Shown here piece by piece: positions 1 through 5,664 of a stretch of 15,132 bases of DNA (its first letter is position 1; every line of letters begins with the position of its first letter). The notes under the pieces were generated by a model. The model was not told where the DNA came from. It searched no databases and saw nothing but the letters and a program-made list of their open reading frames with translations. The translations under genes were made by a program, and so were the position numbers. This DNA is from Streptomyces sp. (GTDB lineage Bacteria; Actinomycetota; Actinomycetes; Streptomycetales; Streptomycetaceae), in NCBI GenBank assembly GCA_003519485.1, contig DOWQ01000224.1, forward strand, positions 9,601 through 24,732. The letters run 5' to 3'.

Positions 1-135
1 AAAATGGAGGTACCAGGATATGCGTAGCATCCCATCCCGCGAGGGCGCAGCCGGTCACCTGTCGGCACCGGGCCGCGCCGCGTGGGGCCGGTACCGCGCC
101 CTGGAAGCGGACCTCGAGATGACGGGGGGCTGACC
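1..135. other. Leader before the VOC gene, no gene recognised
   Basis: I see no gene here. Frame 1 closes at a TAG at 25-27, so a few codons of an upstream gene's tail could be present, but too little is visible to say. A G-run at 124-129 lies 6 nt before the ATG at 136 and is the likely ribosome binding site of the next gene. Confidence 0.4.
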
Positions 136-588
136 ATGCGCCGCGAAGACCTTCCGGCTCCGGAGTCCGGGCTGCTGCTCACGCACTTCCTCACCGTGGC
201 CGATGTCGCCCGGTCACGCGCCTTTTACGCCGACGTTCTCGGTGGCGAGGTGGTACTCGATGAAAATCCGTGCATCGTCAAGCTCGCCAACAGCTGGCTC
301 ATCATGAACCCCGGTGGCGGGCCGACCCCGGACAAGCCCGACGTCACCCTGCAGCCACCCGCCGATCCGAACACGGCTGCGAGCTTCCTCAACATTCGGG
401 TAGCCGACATCGAACGCTGCTACCAGGAGTGGAGTGCGCGGGGCGCCGAGTTCCTCACCCCGCCGATCGACCGGAAGGCAGAGATCCGCTGCTACTTGCG
501 GGACCCCGACGGGTATTTGATCGAAGTCGGGCAGGCCACCGGGTTGCTGGAGGGCATCCTCGCCGACCCGCCCGCTGGCTCAGGCTGA
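136..588 (+). CDS. VOC (glyoxalase/bleomycin-resistance fold) family protein
   Basis: A 150-residue protein of the vicinal oxygen chelate superfamily, whose members are metal-dependent lyases, isomerases and dioxygenases or antibiotic-binding proteins. The pattern is clear: a first beta strand with a candidate metal-ligand His (LLLTHFLTVADVARSRAFY, residues 14-32), the 'SRAFYADVLGG' helix, a second half beginning FLNIRVADIERCYQEW, and the usual ending RDPDGYLIEVGQ, where the Glu is the typical C-terminal metal ligand. An upstream in-frame ATG at 82 would add 18 unlike residues. ATG 136 is preferred because a G-run ends 6 nt before it and the fold starts soon after. The gene stands alone, with no operon partner in view. 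The substrate cannot be told from sequence. Confidence 0.85.
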   Translation: MRREDLPAPESGLLLTHFLTVADVARSRAFYADVLGGEVVLDENPCIVKLANSWLIMNPGGGPTPDKPDVTLQPPADPNTAASFLNIRVADIERCYQEWSARGAEFLTPPIDRKAEIRCYLRDPDGYLIEVGQATGLLEGILADPPAGSG

Positions 589-637
589 CACGACCGCGAC
601 CTCATCGGTCGAGTCGTTCGAGGCCTCCGAGCCAGAA

Positions 638-652
638 TGTTCCGGAAGAACA
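638..652. promoter_or_regulatory. Inverted repeat TGTTC-N5-GAACA, possible operator
   Basis: Perfect 5-bp arms, TGTTC (638-642) and GAACA (648-652), flank a 5-nt centre. A shorter palindrome, TTCCGGAA, lies inside it. A related GAATGTT-N4-GAAC string occurs at 800-814, ending just before the -35 candidate. The spacing and duplication suggest protein binding, but the regulator is unknown. Confidence 0.25.
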
Positions 653-653
653 C

Positions 654-664
654 CGAAAGTTTAG
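654..664. promoter_or_regulatory. Xylanase-operator-like repeat, distal copy
   Basis: CGAAA-G-TTTAG matches, with one change, the CGAAA/TTTCG inverted repeat that I recall as conserved upstream of Streptomyces xylanase genes and involved in their induction. The position upstream of a GH11 gene makes it more credible. It is short enough for chance. Confidence 0.35.
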
Positions 665-787
665 CGACGCCGGCTTACGGATCTTGGCCTCAAAGCCGAA
701 GTCGTCCTTGGTCAAGTCTGGACCCGGTTCGGCTGGCCGGGTATCTGATCAGGTGGAATGTTTCTCTACGGCAGCCTCCGGCCAAGT

Positions 788-798
788 CAAAACTTTCC
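788..798. promoter_or_regulatory. Xylanase-operator-like repeat, proximal copy
   Basis: CAAAA-C-TTTCC has the same 5-1-5 layout as the distal copy, with one change per arm from CGAAA/TTTCG. It ends 18 nt before the TTGACA at 817, where a repressor or activator of the xylanase promoter could act. Confidence 0.35.
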
Positions 799-816
799 GG
801 AATGTTGCGAGAACTG

Positions 817-846
817 TTGACAGCTTTACGGACCGAGGGCCAACCT
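817..846 (+). promoter_or_regulatory. Candidate xylanase promoter
   Basis: A perfect TTGACA (817-822) is followed after 18 nt by CAACCT (841-846), a poor -10 with only A2 and T6 conserved. It lies about 200 nt before the xylanase start. The -35 is convincing; the -10 is not. Confidence 0.35.
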
Positions 847-1046
847 ATCGGCGTCGGACAGGCCTCAACGGCTGCCGATCCGGGTCGACTTCACGACCCG
901 GTCCCGGTCGTCGACCACACGGCGGCCGGCCGAGCCCCCCGCGTTGCACGGCGCCGACGCGCAGTCGGCGTCAGCCCCCCACCGGCAGGTCCGCTGCGGC
1001 GTACCACGCTGCCCGGCCTCCCTGCCAGCCTTCACGAGGAGGAAGC

Positions 1047-1754
1047 ATGGACAAGAACGGCACCCCTGTGAACGACACCCCCGCCGGCCCGCCGCTCAGC
1101 CGCAGAAGCCTGATGGGCGGCGCCGGCGCCTTGGCGCTGGGCGCGTCCGGGCTGCTGCTGCCCGGCACCGCCCATGCCGACACGACCATCACCACCAACC
1201 AGACCGGCACCAATAACGGCTTCTACTACTCGTTCTGGACCGACGGTGGCGGTTCGGTCTCCATGACCCTGGCGTCCGGCGGCAGTTACCGGACCTCTTG
1301 GTCCAACTGCGGCAACTTCGTCTGCGGCAAGGGCTGGGGCAACGGCGGACGCAGGAACGTGCAGTACTCCGGCAGCTTCAATCCGTCCGGCAACGGATAC
1401 CTGTGTCTCTACGGGTGGACGTCGAACCCGCTCGTGGAGTACTACATCGTCGACAACTGGGGCAGCTACCGGCCCACGGGAACGCACAAGGGCACGGTCA
1501 CCAGCGACGGTGGTACGTACGACATCTACCGGACGACGCGGTACAACGCCCCGTCCGTCGAAGGCACCAGGACCTTCGACCAGTACTGGAGTGTCCGGCA
1601 GTCGAAGAAGACGGGTGGAACCATCACCACCGGCAACCACTTCGACGCGTGGGCCCGTTCCGGCATGAATCTGGGCAGCTTCAAGTACTACATGATCCTC
1701 GCGACCGAGGGATACCAGAGCAGCGGAAGCTCGAATCTGACGGTGAGCGGCTGA
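1047..1754 (+). CDS. Secreted GH11 endo-1,4-beta-xylanase, Tat signal, single domain
   Basis: Cleaves internal beta-1,4 bonds of xylan outside the cell. The 235-residue precursor starts at ATG 1047, with AGGAGG 6 nt upstream. A twin-arginine motif (SRRSLM, residues 18-23), a hydrophobic stretch and a likely cut after AHA at 44 give a Tat signal and a mature enzyme of about 191 residues, normal for a GH11 catalytic domain. Family signatures are present: PLVEYYIVDNWG with the nucleophile Glu131, and ATEGYQSSGS with the acid/base Glu221. There is no carbohydrate-binding module; the protein ends at SSNLTVSG. This is the layout of the Tat-dependent single-domain xylanase XlnC of Streptomyces. The gene is monocistronic, with operator-like repeats upstream and a hairpin 17 nt after the stop. 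Confidence 0.95.
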   Translation: MDKNGTPVNDTPAGPPLSRRSLMGGAGALALGASGLLLPGTAHADTTITTNQTGTNNGFYYSFWTDGGGSVSMTLASGGSYRTSWSNCGNFVCGKGWGNGGRRNVQYSGSFNPSGNGYLCLYGWTSNPLVEYYIVDNWGSYRPTGTHKGTVTSDGGTYDIYRTTRYNAPSVEGTRTFDQYWSVRQSKKTGGTITTGNHFDAWARSGMNLGSFKYYMILATEGYQSSGSSNLTVSG

Positions 1755-1771
1755 TCGCCCCGTCTCTTGAG

Positions 1772-1788
1772 AAGGCCGTCTCGGCCTT
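1772..1788 (+). terminator. Hairpin terminator after xylanase
   Basis: AAGGCCG-TCT-CGGCCTT forms a perfect 7-bp stem 17 nt past the xylanase stop. No T-run follows, as is common in high-GC actinobacteria. Confidence 0.55.
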
Positions 1789-1887
1789 GACGGGATGATC
1801 CTGCCTCAGGCCCTGCCTCGTGCGTACGGAGCCGGCGAGCCCGATGGTGGCGCATCCGGCACAAGACACGCAACGCGTCCCGCTCCA

Positions 1888-1924
1888 CGACCAAGGCCCG
1901 GGCCGGTGACCCGGGCCTTGATCG
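1888..1924. terminator. Strong hairpin between convergent genes
   Basis: CAAGGCCCGGG (1892-1902) pairs perfectly with CCCGGGCCTTG (1910-1920) across a 7-nt loop, and after one mismatch three more pairs extend the stem to 1888/1924. It lies between the xylanase and the convergent minus-strand gene and could end transcription from both sides. Confidence 0.65.
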
Positions 1925-1988
1925 TGGGGGCGGGGCGACGGAACTCGAACCCCCGCTCCGGCACGGGGCCATTCCGGCGCCGAAGCGG

Positions 1989-2501
1989 TCACGCATGGCG
2001 GTCGAGCAGGGCGCGAAGTCGGTCGATGTCCTCCGGGGCTCGCAGACCGCTCTTGGGCAGCACTTCGAGGCACAGGATGTTCGGGTCCCGGCTGAGCAGG
2101 ACCAGGTGATCGCGGGTCTCCCGGTAGCCGCGGAACATCGACCAGCGCTGAGTCAGCGTGCAGTGGTCGGTGGTGACGGAGACGCCGTCACCGGACACCG
2201 TTGTGCGGAATTCGCCCTGCCACTCGACGGTACGGAACACATGGTTGGCCTGCACCCGCGGAAGCGACCACACGAGCAGGACGACCAGCCACTGCGGCAG
2301 GACCGAGACGAATCCGGCTCCGGTGTAGATCATCCACAGGCCGAACACCGCGAACAACGCGATGACCGCACCCCGCACGAGGGTCAGCTTCCTGATGCGG
2401 TCGCGCACCCGGATACCGGCCAGGATGTCGCCGCGCGTCGGCCGGAAGGCCAATTCGACAGTGTCCGTACCGTGTGCCGTGTCCCCGCCCTGGTGCACCA
2501 T
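1989..2501 (-). CDS. YcxB-like membrane protein
   Basis: A 170-residue protein resembling the YcxB-like family of small bacterial membrane proteins, whose function is unknown. A short polar N-terminus (VELAFRPTRGD...) is followed by two adjacent membrane segments (about 41-62 and 64-81) and a soluble C-terminal domain with the family pattern: VEWQGEFRTTVSGDGVSVTTDHCTL, an aromatic-rich 'RWSMFRGYRETRDHLVLL' strand pair, and a closing CLEVLPKSGLRAPEDIDRLRALL helix. The start is ATG at 2501. Only a weak AAGG lies upstream, so the start is moderately sure. It converges on the xylanase, with the hairpin at 1888-1924 beyond its end. No operon partner is seen. Confidence 0.75.
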   Translation of the reverse strand: MVHQGGDTAHGTDTVELAFRPTRGDILAGIRVRDRIRKLTLVRGAVIALFAVFGLWMIYTGAGFVSVLPQWLVVLLVWSLPRVQANHVFRTVEWQGEFRTTVSGDGVSVTTDHCTLTQRWSMFRGYRETRDHLVLLSRDPNILCLEVLPKSGLRAPEDIDRLRALLDRHA

Positions 2502-2676
2502 GGGCGGAACCTTAACGCGGTCGTCGCAATCCGGCCGCGATCACCGTCACTGACCTGGGCGCGGTGGTCATGGCCAAGACCCAGACGCCGAACTCCCCTG
2601 TCCTACGCGTAAGCCGACTACCGCGAATTCGTTGGCGCTGACATCCCCGTGAACAGCGATCCACGGGGAGGCGGAA

Positions 2677-3405
2677 GTGGCGGACGGCGGACCGAGCGAG
2701 GCGGAAGTGTCCGAACCCGGTGGTCGCGACGGAGAGCGCTCCGCCGCGTCCTTGTCCCGGGGAGCCTCTCAGGGAAACGAGGACCCACCGAGCGTCAAGG
2801 AGAGGTGGTTCACGCGAGAACGCGGCGCGTGGATCGGTGCCGGGGGAACGGTCCTTGCCGCTCTCATAGCTGTCGCGGCGCTCTACCTTCCGCAGCCCGG
2901 AAACGACGAAGAGTCCGCTGCGCCCGCGCAGGGTGCCGGTCGGACCACCAGTCCGCAGCAGCCCTCACCGGGATCCGGGCCGGGCAGTCCCACCGGGAGC
3001 GTCGCCACCGACCGCCCTTCGGCCGGTTCGCCCGGTTCGGCAGTCCGGTGGCAGGGACGGATCCTGTTCGACGGCAGTTCCAGGGACCTGGACGCGGTAC
3101 CACCCGGCAAGGCCGCGACCGGCCGCGGCGACATCGCCACCGGCGGCGCAGACATCGTGGAAGTCCAAGCACTGCTCGGCTCTGTCGTGGCGCTGTGGGA
3201 AGGGGAAGGCATGCCGGACCACGGCGACTGCGCCGCAATGGTCGAGACGGAAGGTATGTCCTCGCATCCCCTCGAACAGGACACGGTTCTCTGTGTGAGG
3301 ACGGGTGAAGGGCACATCGCCCGCCTTCGAGTCTCCTCCTTTCCCGAGAACTACGGTCCTTTCGTGAAGTTCGACGCGGTCATCTGGACTCCGTCCGACG
3401 CCTGA
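2677..3405 (+). CDS. Single-pass membrane protein of unknown function
   Basis: A 242-residue protein I do not recognise. It starts at GTG 2677, with GGGGAGG 5 nt upstream. The layout is a hydrophilic, Ser/Gly/Glu-rich N-terminus (1-49) rich in charge, one membrane helix (GAWIGAGGTVLAALIAVAALYL, about 50-71), a Pro/Ser/Gly/Thr-rich linker (about 74-125), and a C-terminal domain of about 115 residues beginning VRWQGRILFDGSSRDLDAVPPG. Basic residues before the helix suggest N-in/C-out, so the C-terminal domain would be outside. That domain has two cysteines (HGDCAAM and TVLCVRTGEGHIARL) that could form a disulfide. It resembles many orphan actinobacterial membrane-anchored proteins. A hairpin follows the stop by 8 nt. 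Confidence 0.75.
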   Translation: MADGGPSEAEVSEPGGRDGERSAASLSRGASQGNEDPPSVKERWFTRERGAWIGAGGTVLAALIAVAALYLPQPGNDEESAAPAQGAGRTTSPQQPSPGSGPGSPTGSVATDRPSAGSPGSAVRWQGRILFDGSSRDLDAVPPGKAATGRGDIATGGADIVEVQALLGSVVALWEGEGMPDHGDCAAMVETEGMSSHPLEQDTVLCVRTGEGHIARLRVSSFPENYGPFVKFDAVIWTPSDA

Positions 3406-3412
3406 CGCTGAG

Positions 3413-3428
3413 AGCAGGCGAGCCTGCT
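3413..3428 (+). terminator. Hairpin after the membrane-protein gene
   Basis: AGCAGG-CGAG-CCTGCT gives a perfect 6-bp stem with a 4-nt loop, 8 nt past the stop codon, so it is a probable terminator. Confidence 0.45.
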
Positions 3429-3461
3429 TCCCGTGCCGTGCTTCCCGTGCCGTGCTTCCCA
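3425..3461. repeat. Short tandem repeat, 14-bp unit, about 2.6 copies
   Basis: The unit TGCTTCCCGTGCCG occurs at 3425-3438 and 3439-3452, with a third partial copy from 3453. It is non-coding and overlaps the right arm of the preceding hairpin. Confidence 0.8.
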
Positions 3462-3551
3462 CGCCCGGTCCCGGCCGGCCCCGAAGTAAGCGCCCGGACC
3501 CGTGTGCACCTCCGGGTGAGCTCGACCCGTAGAAACCCCGGCAGTTCGCCG

Positions 3552-3577
3552 CGCTGGAATCCCTCGGGATTCCAGCG
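3552..3577. terminator. Strong hairpin, likely terminator of the minus-strand L32 unit
   Basis: CGCTGGAATCC (3552-3562), a CTCG loop and GGATTCCAGCG (3567-3577) form a perfect 11-bp stem. It lies 21 nt past the minus-strand stop at 3599 and on the far side of the plus-strand gene ending at 3405, so it may serve both directions. Confidence 0.65.
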
Positions 3578-3598
3578 TGCTCGGCCGGTCCCTCCCGC

Positions 3599-3691
3599 TC
3601 ATGCGACTGCTGTTCCGGTCGGGTTGAGCAGGGTCGTCTTCCCCGCGCCCGGAAATCCGGAGAGCACGGTCACCGGCAGCTGATCGGCCAT
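3599..3691 (-). pseudogene. Truncated COG0523 (CobW/YciC-type) GTPase, N-terminal 30 codons only
   Basis: Starts 7 nt after the L32 stop, with GAGGG in the end of the L32 gene as the likely ribosome binding site. It reads MADQLPVTVLSGFPGAGK then TTLLN, which is the first strand and Walker A (GFPGAGKTT) of COG0523 metallochaperone GTPases, normally 300-400 residues. After LLN the family continues with a helix and a switch region. Here it runs PTGTAVA and stops, and a strong hairpin follows. COG0523 proteins are commonly Zur-controlled and are thought to deliver zinc under starvation, which fits the neighbour. I infer that a deletion removed the rest. A Walker A alone is not expected to be functional. 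Confidence 0.7.
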
Positions 3692-3698
3692 GGCGCGC

Positions 3699-3869
3699 TC
3701 AGCCCTCGGGGTCCAGCAGGCCGCGGCGGTACGCGGGGACGAGGTGGCGCGGGACCTTGTACTCGCGGCCGCCGACGGTGATCGGCACCAGGTGAGGAGT
3801 GCTCGCCTTCCACTGGGCCCGGCGGTGACGGGTGTTGCTGCGGGACATCTTCCGCTTGGGAACGGCCAT
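3699..3869 (-). CDS. rpmF: 50S ribosomal protein L32, zinc-independent (cysteine-free) paralogue
   Basis: A 56-residue protein starting at minus-strand ATG 3869, with AAGGAG 9 nt upstream. The N-terminus MAVPKRKMSRSNTRHRRAQW is the unmistakable L32 signature, and the length fits the family. The usual zinc-ribbon form carries CxxC pairs in its second half. Here that half (TPHLVPITVGGREYKV then PRHLVPAYRRGLL) has no cysteine, so this is the C-minus form. In Streptomyces and mycobacteria such paralogues are Zur-repressed and replace the zinc-binding version in zinc-starved ribosomes, freeing zinc. A Zur-box match lies 47 nt upstream. The next gene is a truncated COG0523 GTPase. Confidence 0.95.
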   Translation of the reverse strand: MAVPKRKMSRSNTRHRRAQWKASTPHLVPITVGGREYKVPRHLVPAYRRGLLDPEG

Positions 3870-3915
3870 GGTGAGTTGCTCCTTCAGGTATCGGCCCGAC
3901 GAAGGTACCTACAAA

Positions 3916-3930
3916 TGAATACCATTTTCA
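3916..3930 (-). promoter_or_regulatory. Zur box upstream of the L32 paralogue
   Basis: On the minus strand the site reads TGAAAATGGTATTCA, matching 13 of 15 positions of the actinobacterial Zur operator as I recall it (TGAAAATGATTTTCA). It lies 47-61 nt before the L32 start, in the gap behind the MFS gene, and overlaps a TTGAAA that could be the -35. Zinc-bound Zur would block transcription of rpmF and the remnant behind it. Confidence 0.8.
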
Positions 3931-3979
3931 ACTCGCTCGCGTGCCCCGGCGCTGGACATGCCCGCCCGAGAGGTCCGCG

Positions 3980-5506
3980 TCAGGAGGTCCGAGCGATACG
4001 GGACCGACGGCGCTTCGCGGTGCCGACGACGGCCTCAGGCTCGGCCCTGAGCGTGCGTGCGAGCAGCACGCCGAGCAGGCAGACGAGAGCGGAGGCCAGG
4101 CATACGGCGGTGAAGGCGCCGGAGAAGGCCGACCGGGCGAGCGGCTGGAGCGCGGGGTCGAGGAGCTCGAACCGCCCGGTCCCGACAGCCTTCCGCAGCG
4201 CCGTGGCGTCCCCCGAGCCGGCCCCGAGGCCGCTGCCCAGTCCGTCCCCCAGGCGGGCGGAGAACACGGCTCCGAAGGCAGCGACTCCGGTCGCGGTGCC
4301 GAGCGGGTAGCAGGCATTGGTCAGCCCGGAGGCCATGCCGGCCCGGTCGGCGGGCACGGCGTTCACCGCCACGCCCATCAGGGGCGGGAAGATGACGGCC
4401 CCTCCGACGCCGAGCAGCACCAGACCGGTGACCGTGACCGCCTCGCCGGCACCCGAGCCGGCGGCGGCCAGGCCGATCAGCCCCAGCCCCTGCGCCGCGA
4501 AGCCGCCGGCGACCAGTACGTCGGGAGGGAACGCCTTCTGCAGCCGGGCGACGAACAGGCCGGCCACGAGCAGGCTGCCGGTCAGCGGCAGGAGGCGCAG
4601 TCCGACTTCCAGCGGCGAGTACGCGTGTGTGCTCTGCAGCCACAGTGTGACGAAGGCGAGCACGCCGAGACTGGACAGCCGGGCGAGGAATCCCAGCGCC
4701 GCGGCGCCGGAGAAGGCCCGAATCCGCAGCAACGCGATGTCGATCAGACCGTCGCCGCGGCGCTGACTGGCCACGAGGCCCACGGCGAGTACGACTCCGA
4801 CTGCTGCCGATCCCAGCACCTCCGGTGCCGCCCACCCGACTTCCGGGCCGGTGACCAGCGGATAGTGCAGCGCCAGGAGTGCGCCGACGCCGAGCACCGC
4901 TCCCAGTGGATCGATACGGCGCCGGGTGTCGCGCGGCGCTGCCGACTCGGGCATACGGGCCAGCGCGCCGGCCACGACCAGGATGCCGATGGGCACATTG
5001 ACCAGGAAGATCCACCGCCACCCGAGTACGTGGACGAACAGCCCTCCGACGATGGGGCCGAGCGCGCCGGCTGCGGACGCGATGGCGGCGAACGCGGCTA
5101 TCACGGCCCGGCGGCGGGCGCCCTCGTAGGCGGCGGCGATCAGGGCGAGGGTCGGCGCGAACACCATGGCCCCGCCAAGGCCTTGGGCGCCGCGGGCGGC
5201 AATGAGAGTGCCCGCGTCCGGCGCCAGACCGCAGGCGGCCGAAGCGAGGGTGAACAGCGCCATCCCGGCGGTGAACACCCTCCGGCGCCCTATTCGGTCG
5301 GAGAGCGCGCCCGCGGTGAGCAGCAGCGCGCCGAACGCCAGCGAGTACGCCGACACGGTCCACTGCACCCGGCCCAGCCCGGTGTCCAGGTCCCGGGCGA
5401 TGTCGGACAGGGCGACGTTCACGACGGTCACGTCCAGCGTCATCATCACGCCGCCGGCGCTGACGAGGGCGAAGGTCCACCGGGACGTACGGCGGCAGGA
5501 AGGCAA
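3980..5506 (-). CDS. MFS drug:H+ antiporter, DHA2 (14-TM) family, probable siderophore exporter
   Basis: A 508-residue integral membrane transporter. It starts with TM1 WTFALVSAGGVMMTLDVTVV and the DHA2 'VNVALSDIARDL' signature, then shows motif A (LSDRIGRRRVF), the TM4-TM5 stretch and motif C (ALGPIVGG), followed by repeated hydrophobic segments up to an Arg/Lys-rich cytoplasmic tail (KRRRSR). Length and motifs fit EmrB/QacA-like 14-TM pumps. It is divergent from the siderophore operon, with the iron box between them, so export of the siderophore is a reasonable inference. The start is odd: the only candidate that keeps TM1 whole is TTG at 5506, with a TGA two codons upstream and no good ribosome site. 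GTG/ATG codons at residues 20-22 would cut TM1. Confidence 0.85.
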   Translation of the reverse strand: MPSCRRTSRWTFALVSAGGVMMTLDVTVVNVALSDIARDLDTGLGRVQWTVSAYSLAFGALLLTAGALSDRIGRRRVFTAGMALFTLASAACGLAPDAGTLIAARGAQGLGGAMVFAPTLALIAAAYEGARRRAVIAAFAAIASAAGALGPIVGGLFVHVLGWRWIFLVNVPIGILVVAGALARMPESAAPRDTRRRIDPLGAVLGVGALLALHYPLVTGPEVGWAAPEVLGSAAVGVVLAVGLVASQRRGDGLIDIALLRIRAFSGAAALGFLARLSSLGVLAFVTLWLQSTHAYSPLEVGLRLLPLTGSLLVAGLFVARLQKAFPPDVLVAGGFAAQGLGLIGLAAAGSGAGEAVTVTGLVLLGVGGAVIFPPLMGVAVNAVPADRAGMASGLTNACYPLGTATGVAAFGAVFSARLGDGLGSGLGAGSGDATALRKAVGTGRFELLDPALQPLARSAFSGAFTAVCLASALVCLLGVLLARTLRAEPEAVVGTAKRRRSRIARTS

Positions 5507-5565
5507 CGCTGATCACAACTCTCTGAGGACTGCCGGCTTCGGGCCCACCGCTGTGCGGCCGGGAT

Positions 5566-5595
5566 TTGACCCTGCCTCTAAGGCAAGCCTAACCT
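5566..5595 (+). promoter_or_regulatory. Promoter candidate of the siderophore operon
   Basis: TTGACC (5566-5571) and TAACCT (5590-5595) are separated by 18 nt. The -10 lies inside the iron box, so a bound iron repressor would block it. The 5' UTR would be about 60 nt. Confidence 0.55.
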
Positions 5596-5597
5596 AA
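5579..5597. promoter_or_regulatory. Iron box (DmdR/IdeR/DtxR-type operator)
   Basis: TAAGGCAAGCCTAACCTAA matches 15 of 19 positions of the actinobacterial iron-box consensus TTAGGTTAGGCTAACCTAA. The right half is perfect and the left half carries the differences. Fe(II)-loaded DmdR/IdeR repressors bind such sites, so the operon should be on when iron is scarce. Confidence 0.88.
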
Positions 5598-5664
5598 CTT
5601 CCGCCCCGCTCGAGCGTCCAGTCGTCCGAGCGTACCGATCCAGCAGACACCGGAGCTGCCTGAT

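Larger units (their letters stand above)
589..1046. other. 458-nt intergenic region upstream of the xylanase
   Basis: No plausible gene is seen. The open frames across it are extensions of neighbouring frames with unlike, Arg/Pro-rich translations. It holds a TGTTC-N5-GAACA inverted repeat (638-652), two xylanase-operator-like repeats (654-664, 788-798) and a -35/-10 candidate (817-846). If that promoter is used, the 5' UTR of the xylanase would be about 200 nt. GAATGTT occurs three times (635-641, 756-762, 800-806), twice followed closely by GAAC. Confidence 0.5.
5507..5664. other. Divergent control region of exporter and siderophore operon
   Basis: This 158-nt gap between the divergent MFS and NIS synthetase genes holds the iron box and the plus-strand promoter candidate described separately. 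The iron box is 72 nt from the TTG of the MFS gene and 67 nt from the ATG of the synthetase, so one site could control both. Confidence 0.6.

Noticed and set aside
270..1046. N-terminal extension of the xylanase frame
   Set aside because: The Arg/Ser/Pro-rich translation overlaps the VOC gene, whereas ATG 1047 has AGGAGG and starts directly before a Tat signal peptide.
1925..1965. tRNA 3'-end-like string on the minus strand (GGGGGTTCGAGTTCC) next to a terminator hairpin, as in an attachment-site scar
   Set aside because: The bases around the TTCGA loop do not form a proper 5-bp T stem, no acceptor or anticodon arm is found, and no integrase is nearby. It could be a decayed scar but is not supportable.
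3425..3461. Tandem 14-bp units considered as CRISPR or iteron
   Set aside because: Only about 2.6 direct units with no spacers, no cas or rep genes, and partly explained by a terminator hairpin.
3941..5512. 523-codon plus-strand frame opposite the MFS gene
   Set aside because: Antisense shadow with Gly/Glu/Arg/Gln-rich translation and no recognisable domain. The minus-strand MFS protein has clear transmembrane segments and motifs.
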